Assembly: GCA_039000515.1 (NCBI GenBank)
Contig: JBCFYV010009882.1
Span: 65,080,817 to 65,144,816, forward strand
Direction of reading: 5' to 3'
Length of the DNA: 64,000 nucleotides
DNA from: Timema cristinae
Lineage: Eukaryota; Arthropoda; Insecta; Phasmatodea; Timematidae
Shown here: in pieces, positions 11,134-20,538 of the stretch
How positions within the stretch are numbered: the first letter of the stretch is position 1
Layout of the letters: each line of letters starts with the position of its first letter
The notes under the pieces: generated by a model
Seen by the model: only the letters and a program-made list of their open reading frames with translations
The model's database searches: none
Told to the model about the DNA's origin: nothing
Translations under genes and position numbers: made by a program

Positions 11134-11397
11134 TAATATAATAATAATATTTAGCACCACGTCTTACTACCCGTTCGGGTTATATGCTCTAAGTACTAAT
11201 TACGCTAATGGATTAGGAATTGAGAAAGTTTAATTAGAGGAAGTGAACCCGCATTTGCGTGGAGATAGAGTGGAAAACCATTTAGGACCCCCCCCCCAGT
11301 TCACCCGACCGAGATTCGAACCGCGATCTCCCCGTCCTCAGCAGTCGAGCTAAACACGACAAGTGCGTTAGCCAACTACACCACCGAGGCGGGTGAT
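11134..11397 (-). mobile_element. SINE-B, full length, reverse orientation
   Basis: On the - strand it runs from the tRNA-like head (ending at 11397) through the body to the tail, seen on + as 'cttactacccgttcgggtta' followed on its left by ATT repeats. The 10-bp target duplication ATTTTTTAAA is at 11124-11133 and 11398-11407. A run of C (about 11287-11296) lies in the body. Confidence 0.85.
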
Positions 11398-11978
11398 ATT
11401 TTTTAAAGTATTTTATATTAAAACGCATATTAAATGTAGAAATTAATTATTTATCTATATAGCTTGATATCCAAATCCAAAGAGTAATTATAGATTCCCC
11501 TAAAAAATTAGAAAAGTAAAAAGGCTCGACAAGTACATTTGCAATATATACCATCCAAAACAACATTAACTAAATATTCCTACTTTATATGAACCACTGA
11601 AAAAATTAAACCTAATACTAACATTCATAAAAAATATATATAACGGATATTATGTTGTTAATATAAAATTTATTTGAATTATTTTACAATTAGAAAAAAG
11701 TGATGTCAAAAAGTCATCACAAGCACTGATTTATTCATATTTCAATAACAATTGTAATAGCTAACCCAGCACAATACAAAAAACGCTCTTATTAACAAAT
11801 ATATGTCAAATTAAAATGCAGTTGCGGTTTAGAAAAATATAATACATGAATTACTTTCAGTGTCGACTCGTGAGTAAGTTTCAAGGAAGGGCGCTCTCTT
11901 AAAAAAAAAAAAAATTAGCTAGACACAGTGATCTGTATATTATACTGAATGAACATAAGCACACGCGTTGCCAAGGAC
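11398..11978. other. no gene recognised
   Basis: AT-rich sequence with no repeat or coding signal that I can name. Confidence 0.5.
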
Positions 11979-12805
11979 CAGTGGCGGCTCGTGTATAGAC
12001 ACTGCGGAACTGCAGCACCCCCTATTTCCACTTGATATTATCGATAACATTTAATAGAATGAGTCCTTTTTTCTTTAATTCTTTATTTATTTTTGTAGTA
12101 CAATATATATATTCCTTAATCTTAATGTCAGTACTTCAGTAGCCATCCCCCAGTTTACGAAAAAGATACAAAAATCTTTGTATGGAACTGTGTGCTTCAC
12201 AGTGCCAGTGAAGTGGTGTTTTACTGTTGTGCGCATGCGAACATAGGATGGGGTGGGGAGTAAGGCGGGACTGCCAGGTAGAGAGAGCACTGTTGCTCTC
12301 ACAGTGCCAGCTCTGGCGTGATGGTGGACGGAAGAGTTTTACTCAGCGTGTGTTGTGCTTAAAAACCGTGTACCATATTCTTGAATGTGATAAAGTGTAG
12401 AAGAGTGTAGAATTAGATTATTATTCTGCTTCCAGCTATTCTATTTGATTCATTTTTTTTTTCGGTTATTTTATTTAACAGAAAGACTAAATGCACTTGC
12501 AGTACTTTCAATAGAGAAAAATTTCCCCAGTTGTCATCCAGAAATCAAGGAGAAAATTATTGAACTTTTTGTGCAAATAAAAACAAGAAGAATGGATTTC
12601 ATTTTTAAATGAATACATCAAGCTTCAACTGTAACAATTTAAGTTAAATTAAGTACAAAATGTTTGGGTTTTTTAAAGATTTTATCAAGCTTCTGATTAA
12701 ATTTTCTTTTTATACATGTTTTCTTCCTTTTACACAATTCTAAAACAAAGGCTAAGAATTTTCTGGAGCAGCACTCCCACTAATTTTATCTACGAGTCGC
12801 CACTG
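11979..12805 (+). mobile_element. hAT element, internally deleted
   Basis: Ends: CAGTGGCGGCTCGT on the left and, in reverse complement, CAGTGGCGACTCGT on the right. The exact 8-bp target duplication CCAAGGAC lies at 11971-11978 and 12806-12813, the hAT signature. A related copy lies in inverted orientation at 42194-43028. The only coding remnant is the transposase C terminus at 12481-12611; the rest of the gene has been lost. Confidence 0.92.
12481..12611 (+). pseudogene. hAT transposase C-terminal exon remnant
   Basis: Follows an acceptor-like 'ttttatttaacag' and reads 'RLNALAVLSIEKNF', then 'KIIELFVQIKTRRMDF', to a stop at 12609-12611. This is the C-terminal tail typical of hAT transposases (RLxxLAxLSIE, then xxRR). 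No upstream catalytic region survives inside the element. The equivalent stretch is present, more decayed, on the - strand of the copy at 42194-43028. Confidence 0.65.
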
Positions 12806-13172
12806 CCAAGGACCAAAGCGTGTCACTCAAGTTTATCGTCTGCTTCATTAGAGGGGACAAACTTAACGGTTTATTTCAATGTTCTTATGCGAAAACATGC
12901 CCTGATGAATAAAAGTGTTATTGTTTGAAAATAATTTAAGTATTATACCACACTTAACTGAAGAAACAATTACAGTTAAGGATATACATTTCAGTTTTAC
13001 AGGTAATACTGTACAAATACGAATAAAATCTTTTATATATTTAAATATGTCGTTATCATCCATGGTGTTTACAGTCTGCCAAGGCTACTATTATATTTAA
13101 AGTTGGCTATTAGCTCGTATATTGGATTCCGAAACCATATTATATTGAAAGCTCGATAAATATAATGAATAA
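12806..13172. other. no gene; end of an old ~197-bp duplicated unit
   Basis: Positions 13086-13165 ('aaagttggctattagctcgt', 'gaaaccatattatattgaaa', 'gctcgataaata') match 18217-18300 beyond the neighbouring Ty3 element. This is the unit into which that element inserted. Confidence 0.6.
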
Positions 13173-13390
13173 TGTTTAATAAGTTGTATAATAGCACCTA
13201 ATTTAGCGGAGGGTTGATTTTGCTGGTCAGTTAGCCTCACTGTGTAAGATACTTTTAGTGTTTTTGTTCTAACATGGTATTATTTATAACCTTCATGTAT
13301 AATTCATTCATAGCTTGTACTTTATGTAAATGAGACGTCTTGAAATTGCTGATTATGTCTGAAAGTTAATTTGTATGTAATTATAAAATA
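13173..13390 (+). repeat. 5' LTR of the older Ty3/gypsy element
   Basis: 218 bp, from TGTTTAATAAG to 'attataaaata'. The terminal CA expected at the end is TA here, while the 3' LTR keeps CA. It aligns along its whole length to 17891-18106. It would hold the promoter and polyadenylation signals of the element. Confidence 0.88.
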
Positions 13391-13408
13391 TGGTGCAATC
13401 GGTAGTGC
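13391..13408 (+). promoter_or_regulatory. Primer binding site, tRNA-Ser type
   Basis: TGGTGCAATCGGTAGTGC directly follows the LTR. It resembles the TGGCGCAGTCGGTAG type of site known from the 17.6/297 group of insect gypsy elements, which is complementary to the 3' end of a serine tRNA. Minus-strand DNA synthesis would start here. The family match is from memory and was not searched. Confidence 0.6.
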
Positions 13409-13483
13409 CTGCAGTAAATTATTTTTTTGTGATTCAAATTTGTGGATACGACTATCTCGTCTTGTAAAGAAGCAGTTATCAAT

Positions 13484-14590
13484 ATGGAGTTTAATAAACC
13501 AAAGTCGCTTAATCTTGCCGTAGATTTGTAAAAGAATTTCGACGAATTCCAGGAAGAAGTTCTAGAATAATTTGAGGCGACAAAGACTGGAACAAAATCT
13601 TTGGGCGTGCAAATAGCCAGGCTAAAAAACCTATTAGGACGAGATGCTGTCCGAATCTATAAAACCTTAACTACCATCAAACCTGAAGAAGAAACAGTGA
13701 ATGGTACATCGTCTGTTCTTAAATCTCACTGTAATGGTATATTGTCTGTTCTTAAATTCACTGTATTTCGAAGAAGAATGAAACAATCCTTGGGTTCAAT
13801 TTTTTTTTAACAAGAAACAATGTCTCGGTGAACCGTTTGAAAACTTCTACGCAGAACTCAGAGCTCTTGCCACGCCTTGTGAATTTGGTGACGGAGGACA
13901 AGTTGCTGCATGAGCAAATAATATTAAGCGTGAAATCACAGTCAATAAAACAACACCTTCTTAGGGAGGACACTACCCTACATAAAGTTGGGGAATATTG
14001 CAAACCAGTGGAGCTAGCAGATAAAAACTTAAAAACCATTGAAGATGGAGGGGGATCCTCGCAGAGTGATATATTTAAAGTTAGTAGAAAAACAACCACC
14101 TCCAAACCCTCCTAAGTGCAGAATCGGTGCCACCTTCAGAAAACAGGACAATCAAGTAGTTGGCACGATCTACAGCAGACTGAACTGTTACGTCCCAACC
14201 ACAAAGAAAATCTTGGTGTCAAGAAACAAGTTTAGAGAAAAGTTTGTTAGAAAAGCGTGTTATCGATGTGGTTAAGACCATCCAAACCGGCCATGTCCCG
14301 CTATTAATAAGCGATATAATCGATGCCAAGGTATGAACCATTTTGCCAGAAATTGTGTTGGCACAAATAGTTTTTCTAGTGGTTATAGTGCTTTTGAAAT
14401 AGAAGCTATGAACGCTGATAGTAATGTTGCTAACCAGACTTCAAATGTTGGTGAGTGTAATTATTTTGTCAATTTCAAGATACTGATGGTTACTCTTTGC
14501 CCCTGTTTCAGGTTATTCAGATATATGTTCTTTTTCAATTATAGATTATGTAAATACCAATCGTCATTGGTGCATATAATTGCTAATTAA
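13484..14590 (+). pseudogene. Ty3/gypsy gag, broken
   Basis: Starts at the ATG of 'MEFNKPKSLNL' and continues in pieces through 13601-13810, 13828-14115 and 14039-14275. A zinc knuckle lies near 14259-14360: the first Cys pair as 'CYRCG', then a stop, then 'MNHFARNCVG'. Gag packages the element RNA. At least three stops or frameshifts break it, and a run of T at about 13800-13808 marks one of them. The knuckle sits in the order expected just ahead of protease. Confidence 0.8.
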
Positions 14591-14599
14591 CTCCAAACC

Positions 14600-17285
14600 C
14601 GTACTTTTCAAATTAGACACAGGTGCAGAAGTTAACATCCTTCCTTTAAGGTCTTTGCATTCCATTGGACCCGATTATAGTTCTAGGCTAAGTGCTCCTA
14701 AAACTCATATTTAAGCTTTTGGGAGTTTTGAGATTGCACCTGTTGGTGAAATTTGTCTTCCTGTTGTCTATGAAAACAAAACACATAGCTTGGTGTTTTC
14801 TATTGTCAATTCAGTTAAAGCCGTACCCTTACTTAGTCTTTCATCTGGTGTGAATCTCAATCTCATTACAAAAAATTTTGTTGGGGTTCTCTATGCTCAA
14901 AGTAAACCTGATATTCAAAACTTCTGGAATTCCAACCAGAATGTTTTTTAATGGCCTTAGATTTTTTTAGAGGTTCTTGATTTAGAATTTTAAAAAGATG
15001 CTATACCTAAAAGCAGCCCAGCCCGCAGAGTTCCCCTAAAAATGTAAAGTAAACTTAAGGTGCAGTTAGATGATCTTGAACAGAGTGGCATTATTGAATG
15101 TTGTGAAGCTGGTAAATGGGTAAACAATCTAGTCATTGTTGAGAAACATAAAACAGGGGCCATAAGGCTGTGCATAGATCCTAAGGATCTTAACAAAAAT
15201 TTGGTCCGTGATTATGTGTTGATTCCCACTCTCGAGGAGATTAGTTCCAAAATGGGCAATGAAAAATATTTTTGTGTATTTGATTTAAAAGATGGGTTTT
15301 ACCAGGTTAAATTGAGTAAATAATCGGCTAGTCTATGTACGTTCACCACCCCTTTGGATGTTATCGGTTTTTATGCGCCCCATTTGGACTAAGTGTGCTT
15401 CCTGAGTACTTCAGAAAGATGACTCATAAATACTTTAGGAATATTGGGGGAGTATGTATATATTTTGATGATGTTTTATGTGGAGCAGACACAATGGAAG
15501 AGTTATGGAAAATAGTTAAACAGGTTATTCAAGCTGCTCATTAAAACAATATAGCATTCAACCCAGAAAAAGTTCAATTCTTTGTGGATAAAGTTAAATT
15601 TTTGGGTTTGAATTTTGATAAGGATGGAATTCGTTCTGATGATACTAGGTTTCAGGCTATTCAGGACATAGAAGTACCGGCTTCAAGGAAGGATTTGCAG
15701 CGTATTTTGGGAACAGTCAACTACCTAAGACCATTTGTGCCCACCTGTCAGATATTTGCACCCATTCCGTGAACTTCTGAAAAAAGATTCCGAGTGGTCT
15801 TGGAATTCCTCCCACAGTAAGCAGTTAGAGCTTTTAAAAAAGTATATAGCACAACATGCCTTATTGACTCCTTTTGACCCCTCCAAACCATCAACATACA
15901 TGCTGAAAGTAGTCAATATGCCCTTGGTGCCATTTTAATGCAGGATGGCAAGCCCATTTTATATGCTTCACGATCGCTTACTACCACTGAGAAAAATTAT
16001 GCTCAGGTAGAAAAAGAGTTGCTTGCTGTCTCATTTGCATTCAAAAGGTTCCATAACTTCGTGTATGGTTATGAAGATGTAACTGTTCATTCAGATCATC
16101 AGCCACTCACCTCCAGCATTGTAAAAGCCATTGGTAAAATTACCAATAATCGCCTCCACTGCCTTAAACTGAAACTATTGCCCTATTGATTCACACTCAA
16201 GTATTTAGCAGGCAAATACATGCATATAGCGGATTTATTATCCCGAAATTTTATAAATATTCCTTCATCTGTATATGAAAGTATGTACAACATAGTACAT
16301 GTTAACCTCCGATGTTCAACCATTCTTACTTGCAAAGTACAGGGAAAATACAGTTGTGGACTCTGTTTTGAGCAAAGTCTTTAATTATGACATTAAAGGT
16401 TGATCTAAGTCATTCTCATCAGATTGCTCAGAGCTGAATCACTATTTTTCCCTCAGAAAAGACATCACAGTCCATGATGGGCTTCTTTACTATGATGAGC
16501 ATCTATTAGTTTCATTTAAAGTGAGGCGCTTCACCCTTGAGATCCTTCATGTAACTCACCTCAGTTTTGAAAAAATCAAGGCTCAAGCATCTCGCAGCTT
16601 CTATTGGCCAGGAATCAACTCTGACTTGAAAAATTGTATGCTTGCGTGCCCAACATGCAATCGATTTCAATGGTCTAAAGTAAAGGACCCGCTGCAACCT
16701 CATGACATTCCGGATTCACCCTTTGTTAAAGTTGCTGCTGATATTGCGGATTATAATGGTGATAGCTATCTAGTTATTGTGGACTGCCATTCGCGGTGGA
16801 TTGAGGCTGAGAAGGTCCCGAGTAAGTCTGCTTCCACTGCTATAAGTAAGCTCAAACCAATCTTTGCACGTTTTGGGATTCCCAAACAGTTCATGTCTGA
16901 CAACCAACCTTTTTACTCATATGAATTCAAAGTATTTGCTCAATCATGGAATATTGAATTTGTAACCTCCAGTACTCAATATCCCCGCAGCAATAGTTAG
17001 GCTGAGAAAGCGGTTGGAATTGTTAAATTGATGTTAAAAAAAGGCGCGATATGACCGTGGAGACTTTCCACTTTTCCTTCTGGATTATAGAAATAGCCCA
17101 GTGGCAGGGCTCCCATACTGTTCCTGCTCAGCTTCTTCAAAGTCGCACCCTCAATTCTAGACTGCCTGTACAGGATTGCCTCTTGAAGCCAGAAATAATT
17201 ATTGATGATGCAGTGACTGCGAAAGTAGGGCAATCATTACATCATGACAAAACCGCTCGATTCCGTGAGCAATTTTTTTAACACC
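14600..17285 (+). pseudogene. Ty3/gypsy pol (PR-RT-RH-IN), broken
   Basis: In order: protease with 'KLDTGAEVNILPL' near 14611; reverse transcriptase 15060-15544 with 'FDLKDGFYQVKL', 'PFGLSVLPEYF' and the catalytic box 'YFDD' (near 15460); a tether/RNase H part with 'LYASRSLTTTEKNYAQVEKE' and 'VHSDHQPL' (15938-16110); integrase 16521-17000 with 'CPTCNRFQ', 'VKVAADIADYNGDSYLVIVD' and 'FMSDNQPF'. The YFDD box and the integrase 'SDN' Asp are intact, but stops at about 15321, 15542, 15769, 15936, 16187 and 16998 break the frame. This enzyme set copies the RNA and inserts the DNA; here it cannot be made as one polyprotein. Confidence 0.88.
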
Positions 17286-17424
17286 GAGCACAATGTCTTT
17301 ATTTGTAACAACAAACAGTGATTTTGGGAAGAGGGCAGTGTGGTAAAGATATTGAAAAATATATTATATCTGGTTTGTATAAAAGGAAAACTTTATAGAC
17401 GAAATTCACTTCATATTAGGCCTA

Positions 17425-17575
17425 TTATTATTATTAGCACCGCATCTTACTACCCATTCGGGTTATACGCACTTACGCTAATGTGTAATGGTAGGGTGAT
17501 TGTGGGATGAAATGAAGGACCTACAGTTTAACGTGGAATCCGAACCACGGTGGAGGCCTGGCATTCCCCACATTC
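17425..17575 (-). mobile_element. SINE-A, short form, inside the Ty3 element
   Basis: Reverse orientation: ATT repeats, then 'agcaccgcatcttactaccc' through to 'cattccccacattc'. The 13-bp exact target duplication CATATTAGGCCTA lies at 17412-17424 and 17576-17588. It lies between the integrase and the 3' LTR and is younger than the Ty3 insertion. Confidence 0.88.
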
Positions 17576-17865
17576 CATATTAGGCCTAGGCACTCTGGTA
17601 ATAACATTTCCTGTGAAGATCATGATAGGGTGAGGAGCTTTGGTGACGATATGCGATATGGGTGAGCTTGAGGGATTAAAGGTAACACCACCAAGTCCGC
17701 CATCCTCTCCTAATAACAAGCCAAAGGACATAATAGCCTCAACTTCTCAATCTCCTAATTCAGAAACGAATACTATGGCTCTTGGAACTAGTCTGCCTAA
17801 TATTGTTACAAGGTCTGGTAGAATTGTCTACCCACCAAAACGCCCTTACTTATGATTCTGTATTT

Positions 17866-17882
17866 GAAAAAAAAGAAGAAAA
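17866..17882 (+). promoter_or_regulatory. Polypurine tract of the older Ty3 element
   Basis: GAAAAAAAAGAAGAAAA lies eight bases before the 3' LTR, where plus-strand DNA synthesis is primed in LTR elements. Confidence 0.6.
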
Positions 17883-17890
17883 TATAGTCA

Positions 17891-18106
17891 TGTTTAATAA
17901 GTTGTATAGTAGGGCCTAACTTAGCTGAGGGTTGATTTTGTTGGTCAGTTGGCCTCACTGTGTACGATACTTTTAGTGTTTGTTCTAACATGGATTTATT
18001 TATAACCCTCATGTATAATTAATTCATAGCTTGTACTTTATGTAAATGAGAAGTCTTGAAATTGCTGATTATGTCTGAAAGTTAATTTGTATTTGATAAT
18101 AAAACA
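17891..18106 (+). repeat. 3' LTR of the older Ty3/gypsy element
   Basis: 216 bp, TGTTTAATAAG to AAAACA, with the canonical TG...CA ends. Compared with the 5' LTR it has a 2-bp gap near its middle and roughly 8% substitutions by eye. Confidence 0.88.
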
Positions 18107-18353
18107 AAATAATAAGGTATCTTAAAATTTGATTACATTTATTTGAATGACAAATTTGTGTAGTTGCCATACGTTCAAAAGATCACTTATTTTGTAGGCT
18201 TGAAGAAAGTATTATTATGTTTCCATTTTTTTCTAAAGTTGGCTCATATCTTGTATATCGCTTTCAGAAACCATATTATGTTGAAAGATCGATAGGTAGC
18301 TATAGTGAAAGAAGTTAGCTAAATCTGTATTGCATTTGTTTGAATGACATAAT
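18107..18353. repeat. ~197-bp duplicated unit between two Ty3 elements
   Basis: 'attacatttatttgaatgac' at about 18131 recurs as 'attgcatttgtttgaatgac' at about 18329. The second copy continues beyond the next element at 23942 ('attttgtgtagaagtcttac', compare 'aatttgtgtagttgccatac'). The end of a third copy lies at 13086-13165. The Ty3 elements thus landed in adjacent units of one duplicated sequence of unknown origin. Confidence 0.7.
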
Positions 18354-18557
18354 TGTAATGTATTTCTATGTAGGTTGGCTACCATGTGCGGTGGCGTAAT
18401 AAATTATCTGCTTCCCATCATGCCCCATCCTAAATGTCTATCGAGAATCTTATCGATAGCCGGCGTTCCCGACCAAACCTTTCATTCAAGCAGTAACATT
18501 AATTCAAGTAAGTCGTGTTCTTATTCAAGCCGTCCTTACCATGATATGGACGTAACA
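18354..18557 (+). repeat. 5' LTR of the younger Ty3/gypsy element
   Basis: 204 bp, TGTAATG to GTAACA. It contains the near-palindrome CTATCGAGAATCTTATCGAT. Matches 23737-23941 almost throughout. Confidence 0.95.
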
Positions 18558-18560
18558 TAT

Positions 18561-18578
18561 TGGCGACGAGGATAAAAC
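18561..18578 (+). promoter_or_regulatory. Putative primer binding site
   Basis: TGGCGACGAGGATAAAAC lies three bases after the LTR. It starts with the TGG that pairs with tRNA CCA ends. The tRNA was not identified. Confidence 0.55.
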
Positions 18579-18639
18579 AAACTATGGTGTAACATATTCC
18601 TGGCTATTTGGAAGTCCAGCTTTAAAAGTTTAATGAATT

Positions 18640-19920
18640 ATAGAAGAAAAAAAGTTATTCAATTGGAAACGTATGTCCGAGTATGCGAGTCCAATCGAGT
18701 ATGGAGTATTTATGAGTATTGAGTATTGGGTATTTTGTATTTACTCGAATAGTCCCATGAGTATAGGTTGGAAGGAAACTAATTACTCGGGTGTTTGGCG
18801 GCTTGCAATGGAATTTGATACTTAAAGGCCTAACATAAACTCTTCTTGTCGGCACTGACATTGACAATCGACATACAGCTACCTAATCTTCAGGTTTCGT
18901 CTGGGTTTAATGTTGCCTGACTAATGTACAGTCAATACAAAAGTATGTGTTTTAAGATGTTTCATACAGTTGATAAGAAAAGCAAGCAAAACATATGTTA
19001 TGAATATTTTATAGTGAAATGTTATGTAATTTGGGCAAAATTAGTTGTCCAACAAACGTTATGTTAAACTTGAATACCAATACTAAAACTTATTTGACGT
19101 ACTATGAGAAACTCTTGTAATTGTGTAATTTATTTAGTGATCTGTTTTACTACAGTTAAAATTTTTGTAACATTAAAAATGAACATAACATAATGGCAAT
19201 TGGTTTAGGAAATGTTGTTTGGAATGCAAGTCATATATTATTTTATTGTAGTGTTATTTTAAATACCGTACATCTAATAGTAGATGAACTATACATATAT
19301 TAGAAGTAAATAAACTTTAGATTAGACTATAGGATGAGTAGGATCATAAACGCACAATAAATATTAAGGTTTATTTATATATTTTTTATTTTGTTAACTA
19401 TATTAATTTATTATTAGTGATTTTGGGGATAGGATCACCGAAAAAAAGAATTTTTTTTTCGTAGCTTACTTTTAAAAAGAATCCGAAATGTGATTTGCTT
19501 AGTAAGCAAGCTTTTCTATGTTGTTATTAACAACAAATATTTTGTATTGAAAACGCATTTGAATGAAACATTTAAACCATTAAAGTCATTTTTACGTAGC
19601 AATCTGATACGGTTTTTGAAAAATGAGCTCTACAAGATCAAGTGTTTTAAATAGAAATAGCACGTAAAACATGCCAGTCAAGGTCGATTCTCAATTATCT
19701 GGTAGAAAATAAAAAATAAAAGGATAACAAGGGCCGCATAGCGAGTATTTACTCGAGTGTGTTGAGGAAGCAATACTAGCTCCGTGGCTCGAGTAACTGT
19801 TGCCATCTGATGCGAGTATGGAGTATTTCCGATCACTGATATCTAAATCACCGATACTTTTGAGATCGAGTCACTGGGAGTATAGGTGATCAAATGGTAT
19901 CGGTGAAAAAAAACCACAGT
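18640..19920. other. Non-gag sequence in the place of gag
   Basis: AT-rich and without gag coding sense. The 16-bp direct repeat CGAGTATGGAGTATTT lies at 18696-18711 and 19813-19828, and 'gagtat' recurs several times near both edges. Toward the right edge 'cactgatatctaaatcaccg' and 'gtcagtgatttatcgcccat' look like a DNA-transposon terminus. It is probably another mobile element that replaced or interrupted the N-terminal gag region. Confidence 0.45.
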
Positions 19921-19922
19921 CA

Positions 19923-20465
19923 GTGATTTATCGCCCATCTCTATCGTCAATCCCAAATTCTTCAAAGGTCGAAAAAGGAAGCAAGAAAAGGCGGTACCAG
20001 AGAGTGAGGTGTTATTGCTGTGGAAGAAACGGTCATTTAAAAAATGAATGCCATTATAAACAGTATGAATGCCGTGTATGTAAGAAGAAAGGTCATTTGC
20101 AAAAGGTGTGTCGATTGAAACAGTTGGGTAAGTCAAACAATTCTAATAGGGCTACTCATACGATTGCTAGCAAATCTCACAGAGAGAAACAAAAGTATGA
20201 CAGTAATAAACAACATTTTGTGGGATTGGGTTTGTTAAATGACAATAGTGATGAAAACATTGATGACATTTCAACTTTATATGGGGTATATAAAAATCAG
20301 TTTGGCGAGAAGCGTGAAAGGGTGGAACCTTTTAAAATAAATGTTCAGGTGGAAGGGAAAGAAATTCCGTTTGAAGTAGACACAGGTGCAGGGGTATCTG
20401 TAATCTCTGAAAAGTATTATCTGGATAAATTGAGTCACTTAAAATTGCATCCAACTGATTTAATC

Positions 20466-20523
<58 letters not shown>

Positions 20524-20525
20524 GA
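19923..20525 (+). pseudogene. Gag C terminus and protease of the younger Ty3 element
   Basis: A 200-codon open frame that begins inside gag. Two adjacent CCHC zinc knuckles are visible, 'CYCCGRNGHLKNEC' and 'CRVCKKKGHLQKVC', at about residues 30-65. An aspartic protease start follows, with 'FEVDTGAGVSVIS' near residue 150. The frame then runs into a (TA)n microsatellite at 20472-20520, read as alternating Ile-Tyr, and ends at a stop. The knuckles bind the element RNA and the protease would cut the polyprotein. The protease continues after the microsatellite in another frame, with 'LGRDWIKKL'. Confidence 0.85.
20472..20520. repeat. (TA)n microsatellite inside pol
   Basis: Uninterrupted alternation of about 48 bp within the protease coding region of the Ty3 element. 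It replaces normal protein sequence with Ile-Tyr repeats and shifts the frame of what follows. Confidence 0.95.
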
Positions 20526-20538
20526 ACCAATTATTCCT

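Larger units (their letters stand above)
13173..18106 (+). mobile_element. Ty3/gypsy LTR retrotransposon, older copy
   Basis: Complete in layout: 5' LTR 13173-13390, tRNA-Ser-type primer site right after it, gag, protease, reverse transcriptase, RNase H, integrase, polypurine tract at 17866-17882, and 3' LTR 17891-18106. The LTRs differ at roughly 8% of positions by eye. Gag and pol are full of stops and frameshifts, and a SINE-A fragment sits at 17425-17575. The flanks AATAA (13168-13172) and AATAA (18108-18112, one base displaced) may be the target duplication. It has no env gene. Confidence 0.92.
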
